The notes under the pieces: generated by a model
What the model was told of the DNA's origin: nothing
The model's input: the letters and a program-made list of their open reading frames with translations, nothing else
Databases searched by the model: none
Made by a program: the position numbers and the translations under genes
Part shown: positions 8,214 through 18,107 of the stretch, piece by piece
Numbering within the stretch: position 1 is the stretch's first letter
Layout: the number at the start of each line of letters is the position of its first letter
DNA from: Actinomadura macrotermitis
GTDB taxonomy: Bacteria > Actinomycetota > Actinomycetes > Streptosporangiales > Streptosporangiaceae
Length of the DNA: 64,000 nucleotides
NCBI RefSeq assembly: GCF_009604375.1
Contig: NZ_WEGH01000001.1
Coordinates: forward strand, 2,471,853 to 2,535,852
Direction of reading: 5' to 3'

Positions 8214-8257
8214 GGGTTGCCGCCGGCGATCACGGGGAAGATCCCCGGGACGGGGGC

Positions 8258-10609
8258 ATGGTGACGGATGCACAGGCGACCCCTGCGGGCGGCCTGACCG
8301 CGGCGCAGGTGGCGCGGCGGGTCGCGGCCGGGCAGGTCAACGACGTGCCGCGGCGCAGCAGCCGGTCGGTCGGCGAGATCGTCCGGGCGAACGTGCTCAC
8401 CCGCTTCAACGCGCTGATCGGCACCCTGTTCGTGCTCGTCATGATCTTCGGCGCGTGGCAGGACGGGCTGTTCGGCGGCATCATCGTCGCCAACTCCGCG
8501 ATCGGCATCGTGCAGGAGGTGCGGGCCAAGCGCACCCTGGACCGGCTCGCCGTCATCGGCGAGACGCCCGTCACCGTCCGCCGCGACGGCGCCGACGCCG
8601 AGGTGGCCCAGCAGCAGGTGGTGCTCGGCGACCTGATCCTGCTCGGCACCGGCGACCGGATCGTGGTGGACGGCGCGGTCGCGGACTCGCGCGGCCTGGA
8701 GGTCGACGAGTCGCTGCTGACCGGCGAGGCCGACCCGGTGCGCAAGGCGCCCGGCGACCCGGTCCAGTCGGGCAGCTTCGTGGTGGCCGGCAGCGGCGGC
8801 TTCGTCGCCGCGAAGGTCGGCCGGGACGCCTACGCCGCCCGGCTGGTGGAGGAGGCGAGCCGGTTCACGCTGTCGCACTCGGAGCTGATGTCGGGCATCA
8901 ACCGGTTCCTGGTCTACGTCACCTGGCTGATCGTGCCGATCGCGATCCTGCTGTTCGCCAGCCAGTTCGGCGCGACGGGCGGCGTCGGGAACGCGGTCGT
9001 CGGCGCGGTCGCGGGCGTCGTCACGATGATCCCCGAGGGGCTGGTGCTGATGACCAGCATCGCGTTCGCGGTCGGCGTCGTCCGGCTCGGGCGGCGCCGC
9101 TGCCTGGTGCAGGAGCTGCCCGCGATCGAGGGCCTGGCCCGCGTGGACGTCCTCTGCGTCGACAAGACCGGCACGCTCACCGAGCCCGGCATGGACCTGG
9201 ACGAGGTGGTCGTGCTGTCGGACGCGCTGCCGGGCCGGCGGGCGCTCGCCGCCCTGGCCGCCGCCGACGACGACCCGAACGCGACCATGCGGGCCGTCCA
9301 GGAGGGGCTGGCCGATCCCGACCCGGGCTGGAAGGCCACCGGCACGGTGCCGTTCTCCTCGGCCCGCAAGTGGAGCGGCACCGAGTTCGACGGGAACGGC
9401 TCCTGGGTGTTCGGCGCGCCCGACGTGCTGCTCGCCGCCGGCGACCCGGCCCGCGCGCGGGCCGAGGAGATCGGCGCCACCGGGCTGCGCGTGCTCGCCC
9501 TGGCGCGGGTGCCGGACGGCTCGCTCGCCGCGCCGGACGCGCTCGGCGGCGCGGAGCCGGCGGCGCTGGTGGCGCTGCGCCAGCGCGTCCGGCCCGAGGC
9601 CGCCGCCACCTTGCGCTACTTCGCCGAGCAGCGCGTCCAGGTCAAGGTCATCTCCGGCGACAACCCGGCGTCGGTCGGCGCGATCGCCCGCGCCCTGGAC
9701 CTGCCCGGCGCCGGCCACCCGGTGGACGCCCGCAGCCTGCCCGAGGACACCGCCGAACTGGCCGAGGCCATGGAGCGCAACTCGGTGTTCGGGCGGGTGG
9801 GCCCGCAGCAGAAGCGCGCGATGGTCAAGGCGCTGCAGGCCAAGGGGCACACGGTCGCGATGACCGGCGACGGCGTCAACGACGTCCTCGCCCTCAAGGA
9901 CGCCGACCTCGGCGTGGCGATGGGCTCGGGGTCGGGCGCCACCCGCGCCGTCGCGCAGGTCGTCCTGCTGGACAACAGCTTCGCCACCCTGCCCTCGGTC
10001 GTCGCCGAGGGCCGCCGGGTGCTCGGCAACATCGAGCGGGTGGCGAACCTGTTCCTGACCAAGACGGTCTACTCGATCATCCTGGCGGTGCTGGTCGGCC
10101 TGGTGCACATCCGCTTCCCGTTCCTGCCGCGCCACCTCACCCTGATCAGCAGCCTCACCATCGGCGTCCCGGCGTTCTTCCTCGCCCTCGCGCCGAACTC
10201 CGAGCGGGCCCGGACGGGCTTCGTCCCGCGGGTGCTGCGGTTCGCGATCCCGGCGGGCATCGCCTGCGGCGTCGCCACCTTCGCCGGGTACCGGCTGGCG
10301 GCCGCCAACCCCGCCACCGCGTTCGAGGAGGACAGCACGACCGCGACCCTCGCCCTGTTCGCGCTGGCCCTGTGGGTGCTGCTGCTGATCGCGCGGCCGT
10401 GGAACTGGTGGCGGCTCGGCCTGGTCGCGGCGATGGGCGCGGCGTTCCTGGTCGTCCTGGCGGTGCCATGGCTGCGGCACTTCTTCGCGCTGCGGCCCGA
10501 CAACCTGCGCAACGACGTCATCGCGCTGGCCATCTCGGCGGTGGCGGGGGTGCTGCTCGTGCTCGTCCTGCGCTGGGACGCCCGTTTCGGCCGCGCCCAG
10601 GGCAGATAA
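8258..10609 (+). CDS. P-type ATPase, CtpE-like cation pump
   Basis: A 783-residue P-type ATPase. The actuator motif LLTGE is near residue 153-157, the membrane motif MIPEGL at 257-262, the phosphorylation motif DKTGTLT at 302-308 (Asp302), and the hinge GDGVNDVLALKDADLGVAMGSG near 537-558, followed by four or more membrane helices. The MIPEGLVLMTS segment in helix M4 and the absence of an N-terminal metal-binding domain match the CtpE group, of which the mycobacterial member is linked to calcium uptake. Ion identity here is inferred. ATG 8258 and GTG 8261 are both possible starts. Confidence 0.87.
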   Translation: MVTDAQATPAGGLTAAQVARRVAAGQVNDVPRRSSRSVGEIVRANVLTRFNALIGTLFVLVMIFGAWQDGLFGGIIVANSAIGIVQEVRAKRTLDRLAVIGETPVTVRRDGADAEVAQQQVVLGDLILLGTGDRIVVDGAVADSRGLEVDESLLTGEADPVRKAPGDPVQSGSFVVAGSGGFVAAKVGRDAYAARLVEEASRFTLSHSELMSGINRFLVYVTWLIVPIAILLFASQFGATGGVGNAVVGAVAGVVTMIPEGLVLMTSIAFAVGVVRLGRRRCLVQELPAIEGLARVDVLCVDKTGTLTEPGMDLDEVVVLSDALPGRRALAALAAADDDPNATMRAVQEGLADPDPGWKATGTVPFSSARKWSGTEFDGNGSWVFGAPDVLLAAGDPARARAEEIGATGLRVLALARVPDGSLAAPDALGGAEPAALVALRQRVRPEAAATLRYFAEQRVQVKVISGDNPASVGAIARALDLPGAGHPVDARSLPEDTAELAEAMERNSVFGRVGPQQKRAMVKALQAKGHTVAMTGDGVNDVLALKDADLGVAMGSGSGATRAVAQVVLLDNSFATLPSVVAEGRRVLGNIERVANLFLTKTVYSIILAVLVGLVHIRFPFLPRHLTLISSLTIGVPAFFLALAPNSERARTGFVPRVLRFAIPAGIACGVATFAGYRLAAANPATAFEEDSTTATLALFALALWVLLLIARPWNWWRLGLVAAMGAAFLVVLAVPWLRHFFALRPDNLRNDVIALAISAVAGVLLVLVLRWDARFGRAQGR

Positions 10610-10636
10610 TCGACCTGCCCAGCGTCCCGGCGCCGA

Positions 10637-10642
10637 TAACCT
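10637..10642 (+). promoter_or_regulatory. -10 element for leaderless argS
   Basis: TAACCT fits the actinobacterial TANNNT -10 motif and ends 6 bases before the argS ATG at 10649. No ribosome site is present, so transcription probably begins at or next to the start codon. Confidence 0.5.
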
Positions 10643-10648
10643 TGGACC

Positions 10649-12412
<1,764 letters not shown>

Positions 12413-12425
12413 CGGAACCGGCCGG

Positions 12426-12459
12426 GGCCGGCCCGCCGGGAACGCCCGGCGGGCCGGCC
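12426..12459. terminator. Strong bidirectional terminator after argS
   Basis: GGCCGGCCCGCCGGG (12426-12440) pairs perfectly with CCCGGCGGGCCGGCC (12445-12459) around an AACG loop, followed by CTTTC. It separates argS from the convergent LLM oxidoreductase gene. Confidence 0.8.
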
Positions 12460-12466
12460 CTTTCGC

Positions 12467-13378
12467 TCACTGCAGGACCGGCCGGCGCCCGCGGGCCGAC
12501 GCGGCGCGCTCCCGGGCGACCCGCTCGCGCACCGCCGGGACGATCTCCAGCGCGAACGTGCCGAGCCGGTCGGGGTCGCCGGCGTACAGGAACGAGTCGA
12601 TGCCGTAGCCGAGGGCCAGCATGCTCATCTCCTCGACCCACTGCTCGACCGGCCCGTACAGGAAGCCGCGCGAGCCGCTCTCGTCGATCCGGCCGTGCAG
12701 CTGGTAGATCCGGCGCAGCTCCGCCGGGTGCCGCTCGGCCTGCAGCGCGGCCTCGTCCAGGCGCCGCAGTGCCGCGGCGAGCCGGTGCGGCGGGACGAAC
12801 CGCGTCGTGCCGACCCAGCCGTCGGCGATCCGGCCGGCCACCTCCAGCGAGCGCGGCCCCGACACCCCGAGCCAGATCCCGATCGGGTGCGCGGGCACCG
12901 GGCCGGGCACCGCGCCCTCCAGCCGGTACTGCCCGCGGTCGTGGTCCAGCCCGTGCTGCCCGCTCCACAGCATCCGGATGATCTGCACCGCCTCGGCGAG
13001 CGCCTCGCGGGCCTCGCCGGTCCGCAGCCGCGGGCCGCCGTAGGAGGCGATGCCGTCGGGCGACCCGCCGGCGCCGAGCCCGAGCTCGACCCGGCCGCCG
13101 CTCAGCACGTCCAGGCCGGCCATCGTCTTGGCCAGCGCCGCGGGCGGGCGGAGCGGCAGGCACGCCACCGCCGGGAACACCCGCACCCGGCGGGTCACCG
13201 CGAGGACGGTGCCCATCACCGCGAGCATGTCGACGTGGTCGTGCAGGTAGGGCTGGTCCTGGATGCCGATGAGGTCCAGCCCGTAACGGTCGGCCTCCTG
13301 GGCGATCTCGACCAGCGGCGCCCCGGCCTCGGGGGGCAGGAAGAGGCCGAAGCGCAGCGGCCATCCGTGATCCACCAT
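12467..13378 (-). CDS. LLM-class flavin-dependent oxidoreductase
   Basis: A 303-residue luciferase-like (LLM) protein. The N-terminal RFGLFLPPEAG, the LIGIQDQPY barrel strand, DVLSGGRVELGLGAG and the GIWLGVSGPRSLEVAGRIADGW segment are typical of F420- or FMN-dependent LLM oxidoreductases. The substrate is unknown. The start at ATG 13378 lies only 2 bases after the stop of the DUF2630 gene, so the two are an operon. Longer upstream open reading only shadows that gene. Confidence 0.82.
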   Translation of the reverse strand: MVDHGWPLRFGLFLPPEAGAPLVEIAQEADRYGLDLIGIQDQPYLHDHVDMLAVMGTVLAVTRRVRVFPAVACLPLRPPAALAKTMAGLDVLSGGRVELGLGAGGSPDGIASYGGPRLRTGEAREALAEAVQIIRMLWSGQHGLDHDRGQYRLEGAVPGPVPAHPIGIWLGVSGPRSLEVAGRIADGWVGTTRFVPPHRLAAALRRLDEAALQAERHPAELRRIYQLHGRIDESGSRGFLYGPVEQWVEEMSMLALGYGIDSFLYAGDPDRLGTFALEIVPAVRERVARERAASARGRRPVLQ

Positions 13379-13380
13379 GG

Positions 13381-13626
13381 CTACTGCAGGTAGCCTTCGA
13401 CCTCGCCGGCCGGGCGGACCTGCGCCTCGGCCGGGTTCTCCCCCGCGTCCTTGCGGGCGCGGCGCTGCCGCAGCAGGTCCCAGCACTGGTCCAGCGCGAC
13501 CTCGACCCGCCGCAGCCGCTCCTGCTCCTCGGCCTGCGACAGCTCGCCCCGCTGCAGCCGGCCGCGGAGCTCCTGCTCCTCGGCGACATAGTCGTTGATC
13601 TTCGTCAGGATCTGCTCGTCGTCCAT
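13381..13626 (-). CDS. DUF2630-family small protein
   Basis: An 81-residue acidic, helical protein beginning MDDEQILTKINDYVAEEQ and containing LRRVEVALDQCWDLLRQRRA, which matches the DUF2630 family found in many actinomycetes. A long amphipathic helix or coiled coil covers most of its length. The function is unknown. ATG 13626 is chosen because GGGAGG lies 5-6 bases upstream. It leads a two-gene unit with the LLM oxidoreductase. Confidence 0.8.
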   Translation of the reverse strand: MDDEQILTKINDYVAEEQELRGRLQRGELSQAEEQERLRRVEVALDQCWDLLRQRRARKDAGENPAEAQVRPAGEVEGYLQ

Positions 13627-13657
13627 GGACCCTCCCGCTGGATGGTGGCCTCCGAAA

Positions 13658-13687
13658 GAGCCCCGTTCCCGCATGGGGAAGGGGCTC
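13658..13687. terminator. Hairpin terminator downstream of the H1-like gene
   Basis: GAGCCCC-G-TTCCC (13658-13670) pairs with GGGAA-GGGGCTC (about 13676-13687) with one bulged G. It follows the stop of the H1-like gene on the minus strand. Confidence 0.6.
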
Positions 13688-13705
13688 CTCGCCGGCGCCG
13701 GGCTT

Positions 13706-14737
13706 CTAGAAGCCGGCGCTGCCGACTCCGGTCAGCGCGCCGTTCGGAACACTGCGCATCGAGCCTACGTCGGCCTTGGCCTCGACGAAGGTCGTGCCGG
13801 GCCGGATTCCTCTCGGATGTGCCGATGGCACCGCTCGGGCCGCGGGCTTGCGGTCGGCGGACTTACGGGCGGCGGGCCGCCCGGCGGTGGCCCGTGCCGC
13901 GGCGCGGCCCGTGCCTGCTCGTGCTGTGCCGGCCCGCGCCGTGCCCGCCCGCGCCGTGGTGGCGCGGGACTTGGCCGCCCGTGCCGTGCCGGTCCGCGCC
14001 GTGGCGGTGCTCCGGGTCCGGCTGGACGCGGCGCTCGTCGTCTTGCGCGCGGCCGGCTTCTTGGCCGCCGCGGCCGGCTTGCGGGCCGCGGTCTTCTTGG
14101 CGGCCGGCCTGCTCGCGGCGGTCTTCTTCGCCGCGGGCTTGGCCGCCGCCTTCTTCGGCGCCGCCTTCTTCGGCGCCGCCTTCTTGGGCGCGGCCTTCTT
14201 GACGGCCGAGACCGAGGCGGTGGTCATGACCTTCGCGGCCGCGTTCATCGCCTTGGCCGCGTCGCCCATCGCCTTGGTGGCGCCGTCCATCGCCTTGGTC
14301 ATGGCCGACATGGCCTTGACCGAGCCGCTCGCCTTCGTCGCCACCGACCTCATCTGGGTGGCGGCCGCCTTGGCCTGGGTGGCGGCGGCGGTCACCTTGG
14401 TGGCCGCCGCCGATCCCCGGCTCGACGACGCGGCGGTGCGCGCCGTCGTCTTCTTGGCGGTGCTGGATTTGGCGCTGCCGGACTTCGCCGCGCTCGTCCT
14501 GCTCTTCGCGGTCGCCTTCGCCGCGGCCGGCTTCTTCGCCGCCGTGGACTTGCGGGCGCTCGCGGGCTTGTCGGTGCGGGCGCTGACCGCGGACCGCGCC
14601 GCCGTCGTCGCGGCGGCGCTGGTCCTCTTCACGGTCTTGGCCTTCGCCGCCTTGGCCTTCTTGCGCTTGCTACTGCTTTCGGCGCGGCCGGCCGAGGTAC
14701 GGCCGGACGTCGCGCGCGTCGTGGTCTTGATGGCCAC
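13706..14737 (-). CDS. Histone H1-like Lys/Ala-rich nucleoid protein
   Basis: A 343-residue protein made almost entirely of Ala, Lys, Ser, Thr, Arg and Pro. Residues 1-110 are a basic low-complexity tail. About 110-170 form a helical block with repeated KAM/TKAM units (KAMSAMTKAMDGATKAM). About 175-200 hold KKAAP repeats, and a TARAG repeat tract follows. The last 40 residues are different and not repetitive. Lys/Ala repeats of this kind bind DNA in bacterial H1-like proteins and the tails of actinobacterial HU. The helical centre may oligomerise. The GTG start has GGGGGG about 7 bases upstream. The Met/Ala-rich core also recalls phasin helices, so a different role is possible. Confidence 0.75.
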   Translation of the reverse strand: MAIKTTTRATSGRTSAGRAESSSKRKKAKAAKAKTVKRTSAAATTAARSAVSARTDKPASARKSTAAKKPAAAKATAKSRTSAAKSGSAKSSTAKKTTARTAASSSRGSAAATKVTAAATQAKAAATQMRSVATKASGSVKAMSAMTKAMDGATKAMGDAAKAMNAAAKVMTTASVSAVKKAAPKKAAPKKAAPKKAAAKPAAKKTAASRPAAKKTAARKPAAAAKKPAARKTTSAASSRTRSTATARTGTARAAKSRATTARAGTARAGTARAGTGRAAARATAGRPAARKSADRKPAARAVPSAHPRGIRPGTTFVEAKADVGSMRSVPNGALTGVGSAGF

Positions 14738-14821
14738 TGATCTACCCCCCGTGCACGATCAGTTACGCAGGGCCTATTCCACAGTGCGCGCCGGTTTACA
14801 CCCACCTCGCCGATATTGGGA

Positions 14822-15676
14822 TCACACGCCCACGGGGTGCCAGACCGTCTTCGTCTCCAGAAAGGCCGTCAAACGGGCGGTTCCCGGCTCCGCAGACCAG
14901 TCCGAAATTCCCGGCGGCAGCACCCGCTTCAGGTTCTCCGCGGCGGCCACCTCCAGCTCCCGGACGTCCTCGGCCGCGACGCCCGCGAGGTCGATCGCGT
15001 TCACGTCCATGTGCGAGGCCAGCCACGGCGCGAGCTCCGCGCGGCGCCCCGTCAGCAGGTTCACCACCCCGCCCGGCAGGTCCGACGTCGCCAGCACCTC
15101 GGCCAGCGTGATCGCCGCGAGCGGCGCCGGCTCGGACGCCACCACCACCGCGGTGTTGCCCGTCGCGATGACCGGCGCGACCACCGACACCAGGCCGAGC
15201 AGCGGCGAGTCCGGCGCGACGACCCCGACGACGCCCGTCGGCTCGGGCGTGGAGAAGTTGAAGAACGGCCCCGACACCGGGTTCGCCGACCCGGCCACCG
15301 CGCCGACCTTGTCGGCCCACCCCGCGTACCAGACCCAGCGGTCCACGGCCCGGTCCACCTCGTCGGACGCGGCCGGCTTGGCCAGGCCGGTGGCGTGCAG
15401 CTCGTCCACGAACTGGGCGCGCCGCCCCTCCAGCATCTCGGCGACCCGGTAGAGGATCTGGCCCCGGTTGTAGGCGGTGCGGCCCGACCAGCCGCCGAAC
15501 GCCTTGCGCGCCGCGCCGACCGCGTCCCGCACGTCCTTGCGGGACGCCTGCGAGGCGTTGGCGAGGAAGCGGCCCTTGCCGTCGTTCACCACGTACGACC
15601 TGCCGGACTCGGACCGGGGGAACGCGCCCCCGATGAACAGCTTGTAGGTCTTGCGGACCGAGAGACGATCAGACAT
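14822..15676 (-). CDS. Aldehyde dehydrogenase-like protein lacking the catalytic half
   Basis: A 284-residue protein with the N-terminal NAD-binding fold of aldehyde dehydrogenases (YKLFIGGAFPRSES, the WYAGWADKVG stretch, APVIATGNTAVV, LPGGVVNLLTG). It stops before the region that would carry the nucleophilic Cys, and the LELGGK motif of the partner enzyme is replaced by a divergent IDLAGVAAED. A normal family member has about 480 residues. Its ATG overlaps the stop of the full-length aldehyde dehydrogenase by 8 bases. It is unlikely to be an active dehydrogenase alone; a partner or regulatory subunit role is inferred. Confidence 0.8.
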   Translation of the reverse strand: MSDRLSVRKTYKLFIGGAFPRSESGRSYVVNDGKGRFLANASQASRKDVRDAVGAARKAFGGWSGRTAYNRGQILYRVAEMLEGRRAQFVDELHATGLAKPAASDEVDRAVDRWVWYAGWADKVGAVAGSANPVSGPFFNFSTPEPTGVVGVVAPDSPLLGLVSVVAPVIATGNTAVVVASEPAPLAAITLAEVLATSDLPGGVVNLLTGRRAELAPWLASHMDVNAIDLAGVAAEDVRELEVAAAENLKRVLPPGISDWSAEPGTARLTAFLETKTVWHPVGV

Positions 15677-17099
15677 CGAGGTAGGCCTCCAGCCCGTGCC
15701 GGCCGCCCTCGCGCCCGAAACCGGACTCCTTGTAGCCGCCGAACGGCGACGCGGGATCGAACTTGTTGAACGTGTTGGCCCACACCACGCCCGCGCGGAG
15801 CCGCTCGGCCATCCACAGGATGCGCGAGCCCTTCTCCGTCCAGACGCCGGCCGACAGCCCGAACGGGGTGTTGTTGGCCTTCTCCACCGCCTCGGCGGGC
15901 GTGCGGAACGTCAGCACCGACAGCACCGGCCCGAAGATCTCCTCGCGGGCGATCCGGTGCGACTGCGCGACGCCGGTGAACAGCGTCGGCGCGAACCAGA
16001 ACCCGCGCTGCGGCAGCTCGCACGGCGGCGACCAGCGCCCCGCGCCCTCGGCCTCGCCGGCCTGCGACAGCTCACGGATCTTGGCCAGCTGCTCGGCCGA
16101 GTTGATCGCGCCCACGTCGGTGTTCTTGTCCAGCGGGTCGCCGACGCGCAGCGTCGCCATCCGCGCCTTCAGCCGCGCCAGCAGCTCCTCGGCCACCGAC
16201 TCCTGCACCAGCAGCCGCGACCCGGCGCAGCACACGTGCCCCTGGTTGAAGAAGATCCCGTTGACGATCCCCTCGACGGCCTGGTCCAGCGGCGCGTCGT
16301 CGAACACCACGTTGGCGGCCTTGCCGCCGAGCTCCAGGGTGACCCTCTTGCCGGTGCCGGCGACCGTCCGCGCGATCTGCTTGCCGACCTCGGTGGACCC
16401 GGTGAAGGCGATCTTGTCGATGCCCGGGTGCCCGACCAGCAGCCGGCCGGTCTCCCCCGCGCCGGTGACGATGTTGACCACGCCCGGCGGCAGCTCGGCC
16501 TGCCGGCAGATGTCGGCGAACACCAGCGCGGTCAGCGGCGTCGTCTCGGCGGGCTTCAGCACCACCGTGTTCCCGCACGCCAGCGCCGGCGCGATCTTCC
16601 ACGCCAGCATCAGCAGCGGGAAGTTCCACGGGATGACCTGCCCGGCCACGCCGAGCGGCCTCGGGTCGCCCCCGAACCCCGCGTGGCCGAGCTTGTCGGC
16701 CCAGCCGGCGTAGTAGAAGAAGTGCGCGGCCACGAGCGGCAGGTCGACGTCGCGCGACTCGCGGATCGGCTTGCCGTTGTCGATCGACTCCAGCACGGCC
16801 AGCTCACGCGACCGCTCCTGGATGATCCGGGCGATCCGGTAGAGGTACTTGGCGCGCTCGCGGCCCGGCATCGGGCCCCAGACCTTCTCGAAGGCGGTGC
16901 GAGCGGCCTTGACGGCGCGGTCGACGTCCGCCTCGTCCGCCGTCGCGATCTCGGCGAGGGTCTCCTCGTTGCTGGGATCGATGCTCTTGAACGGCTCGCC
17001 GTGGCCGCCGGTGAACTCGCCGCCGACGAACAGCCCGTAGGAGGGCCGGATGTCGACGACCGAGCGCGACTCGGGCGCCGGTGCGTACTCGAAGTCCAT
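15669..17099 (-). CDS. NAD(P)-dependent aldehyde dehydrogenase
   Basis: A 476-residue aldehyde dehydrogenase. Seen are YGLFVGGEF at the N-terminus, IPWNFPLLM and LKPAETTP in the cofactor site, FTGSTEVGK, the general base Glu in LELGGK, the nucleophile Cys in NQGHVCCAG, and EEIFGPVLSVLTF and FGGYKESGFGREGG at the C-terminus. It likely oxidises acetaldehyde or a related aldehyde released by the upstream DeoC aldolase. The ATG at 17099 follows the deoC stop after 2 bases. The three genes deoC, this one and the half-length paralogue are tightly coupled. Confidence 0.9.
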   Translation of the reverse strand: MDFEYAPAPESRSVVDIRPSYGLFVGGEFTGGHGEPFKSIDPSNEETLAEIATADEADVDRAVKAARTAFEKVWGPMPGRERAKYLYRIARIIQERSRELAVLESIDNGKPIRESRDVDLPLVAAHFFYYAGWADKLGHAGFGGDPRPLGVAGQVIPWNFPLLMLAWKIAPALACGNTVVLKPAETTPLTALVFADICRQAELPPGVVNIVTGAGETGRLLVGHPGIDKIAFTGSTEVGKQIARTVAGTGKRVTLELGGKAANVVFDDAPLDQAVEGIVNGIFFNQGHVCCAGSRLLVQESVAEELLARLKARMATLRVGDPLDKNTDVGAINSAEQLAKIRELSQAGEAEGAGRWSPPCELPQRGFWFAPTLFTGVAQSHRIAREEIFGPVLSVLTFRTPAEAVEKANNTPFGLSAGVWTEKGSRILWMAERLRAGVVWANTFNKFDPASPFGGYKESGFGREGGRHGLEAYLDV

Positions 17100-17101
17100 G
17101 A

Positions 17102-18031
17102 TCAGTCCAGGGTGAAGTAGTCGGGCCCGGAGTAGACGCCGGTGCTGAGCTTGCGGCGCTGCATCAGCAGGTCGTTGAGCAGGCTGGAGGCGCCGAGGCG
17201 GAACCACTGCGGCGTGAGCCAGTCGGGCCCGGCGGTCTCGTTGACCAGCACCAGGTACTTGACGGCGTCCTTGGTGGTGCGGATGCCGCCGGCGGGCTTC
17301 ACGCCGACCATCCGCCCGGTCTGCTCGCGGTAGTCGCGGACGGCCTCCAGCATCACCAGCGTCACCGGCAGCGTCGCGGCGGGCGCCACCTTGCCGGTGG
17401 AGGTCTTGATGAAGTCGGCCCCGGCCCGCATCGCCAGCCACGAGGCGCGGCGCACGTTGTCGTAGGTGACCAGCTCGCCGGTCTCGAAGATGACCTTCAG
17501 ATGGGCGTCGCCGCAGGCCTGCTTCACCGCGACGATCTCCTCGTGCACCTTGAGGTAGTCGCCGGCCAGGAAGGCGCCCCGGTCGATCACCATGTCGATC
17601 TCGGTGGCGCCGTCGGCCACCGCCATCGCGGTGTCGGCGAGCTTGGCCTCCATCGGGGCGCGCCCCGACGGGAACGCCGTCGCCACGCTGGCGATCCCGA
17701 TGCCGGTGCCCGCCAGGGCCTCGGCGGCGGTCGCGACCATGTCGGGATAGACGCAGATCGCGGCGACCTTGGGCACCCCCGGATCACTCGGATCGGGGTG
17801 GGCGCCCTTGGCGCACAGCGCCCGGACCTTGCCGGGCGTGTCGGCGCCCTCCAGGGTGGTCAGGTCCACCATGGAGATCGCCAGGTCGATGGCCTGGGCC
17901 TTGGCGGACGTCTTGATGGACCGGGTGGCCAGCCGCGCGGCCCGCTCGTCGGCGCCGACCTGGTCGACGCCGGGCAGCCCGTGCAGGAAGGCGCGCAGCT
18001 CTGGGCCGCTGGTGAGAGTCTCCGTTGACAC
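17102..18031 (-). CDS. deoC: Deoxyribose-phosphate aldolase
   Basis: Cleaves 2-deoxyribose-5-phosphate to glyceraldehyde-3-phosphate and acetaldehyde in deoxynucleoside breakdown. About 309 residues. The Schiff-base Lys lies in ADFIKTSTGK and the second active-site Lys in VGVKPAGGIRT. Asp in EIDMVIDRGAFLAGDY is also conserved. The GTG start at 18031 (VSTETLTSG) is preferred, with GGTGAG just upstream; the open frame extends further but without a ribosome site. It heads an operon with two aldehyde dehydrogenase genes, which fits removal of the acetaldehyde product. Confidence 0.9.
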   Translation of the reverse strand: MSTETLTSGPELRAFLHGLPGVDQVGADERAARLATRSIKTSAKAQAIDLAISMVDLTTLEGADTPGKVRALCAKGAHPDPSDPGVPKVAAICVYPDMVATAAEALAGTGIGIASVATAFPSGRAPMEAKLADTAMAVADGATEIDMVIDRGAFLAGDYLKVHEEIVAVKQACGDAHLKVIFETGELVTYDNVRRASWLAMRAGADFIKTSTGKVAPAATLPVTLVMLEAVRDYREQTGRMVGVKPAGGIRTTKDAVKYLVLVNETAGPDWLTPQWFRLGASSLLNDLLMQRRKLSTGVYSGPDYFTLD

Positions 18032-18069
18032 CTCACCAGCATCACCCACGCATGCCACCTGTACAAAAC

Positions 18070-18089
18070 GACCCAATCCCGTTTGGGTC
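18070..18089. promoter_or_regulatory. Inverted repeat between deoC and the upstream gene
   Basis: GACCCAA (18070-18076) and TTGGGTC (18083-18089) form a perfect 7-bp inverted repeat around 6 bases. It is 39 bases upstream of the deoC start and just beyond the stop of the next minus-strand gene, so it may be an operator for deoC or a weak terminator. Confidence 0.4.
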
Positions 18090-18107
18090 ACATCAGGACA
18101 AAACCGA

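Noticed and set aside
6965..8257. N-terminal extension of the P-type ATPase frame across plsX
   Set aside because: The extension is plsX read in another frame; ATG 8258 fits the family start.
13706..14737. Repetitive DNA considered as a CRISPR or minisatellite array
   Set aside because: The repeats are codon-based and encode KKAAP/TARAG repeats in an intact frame.
13776..15452. Plus-strand open frame across the H1-like gene
   Set aside because: The Lys/Ala repeats of the minus-strand gene give a hydrophobic Val/Ala/Phe shadow; the minus frame has a good start and stop.
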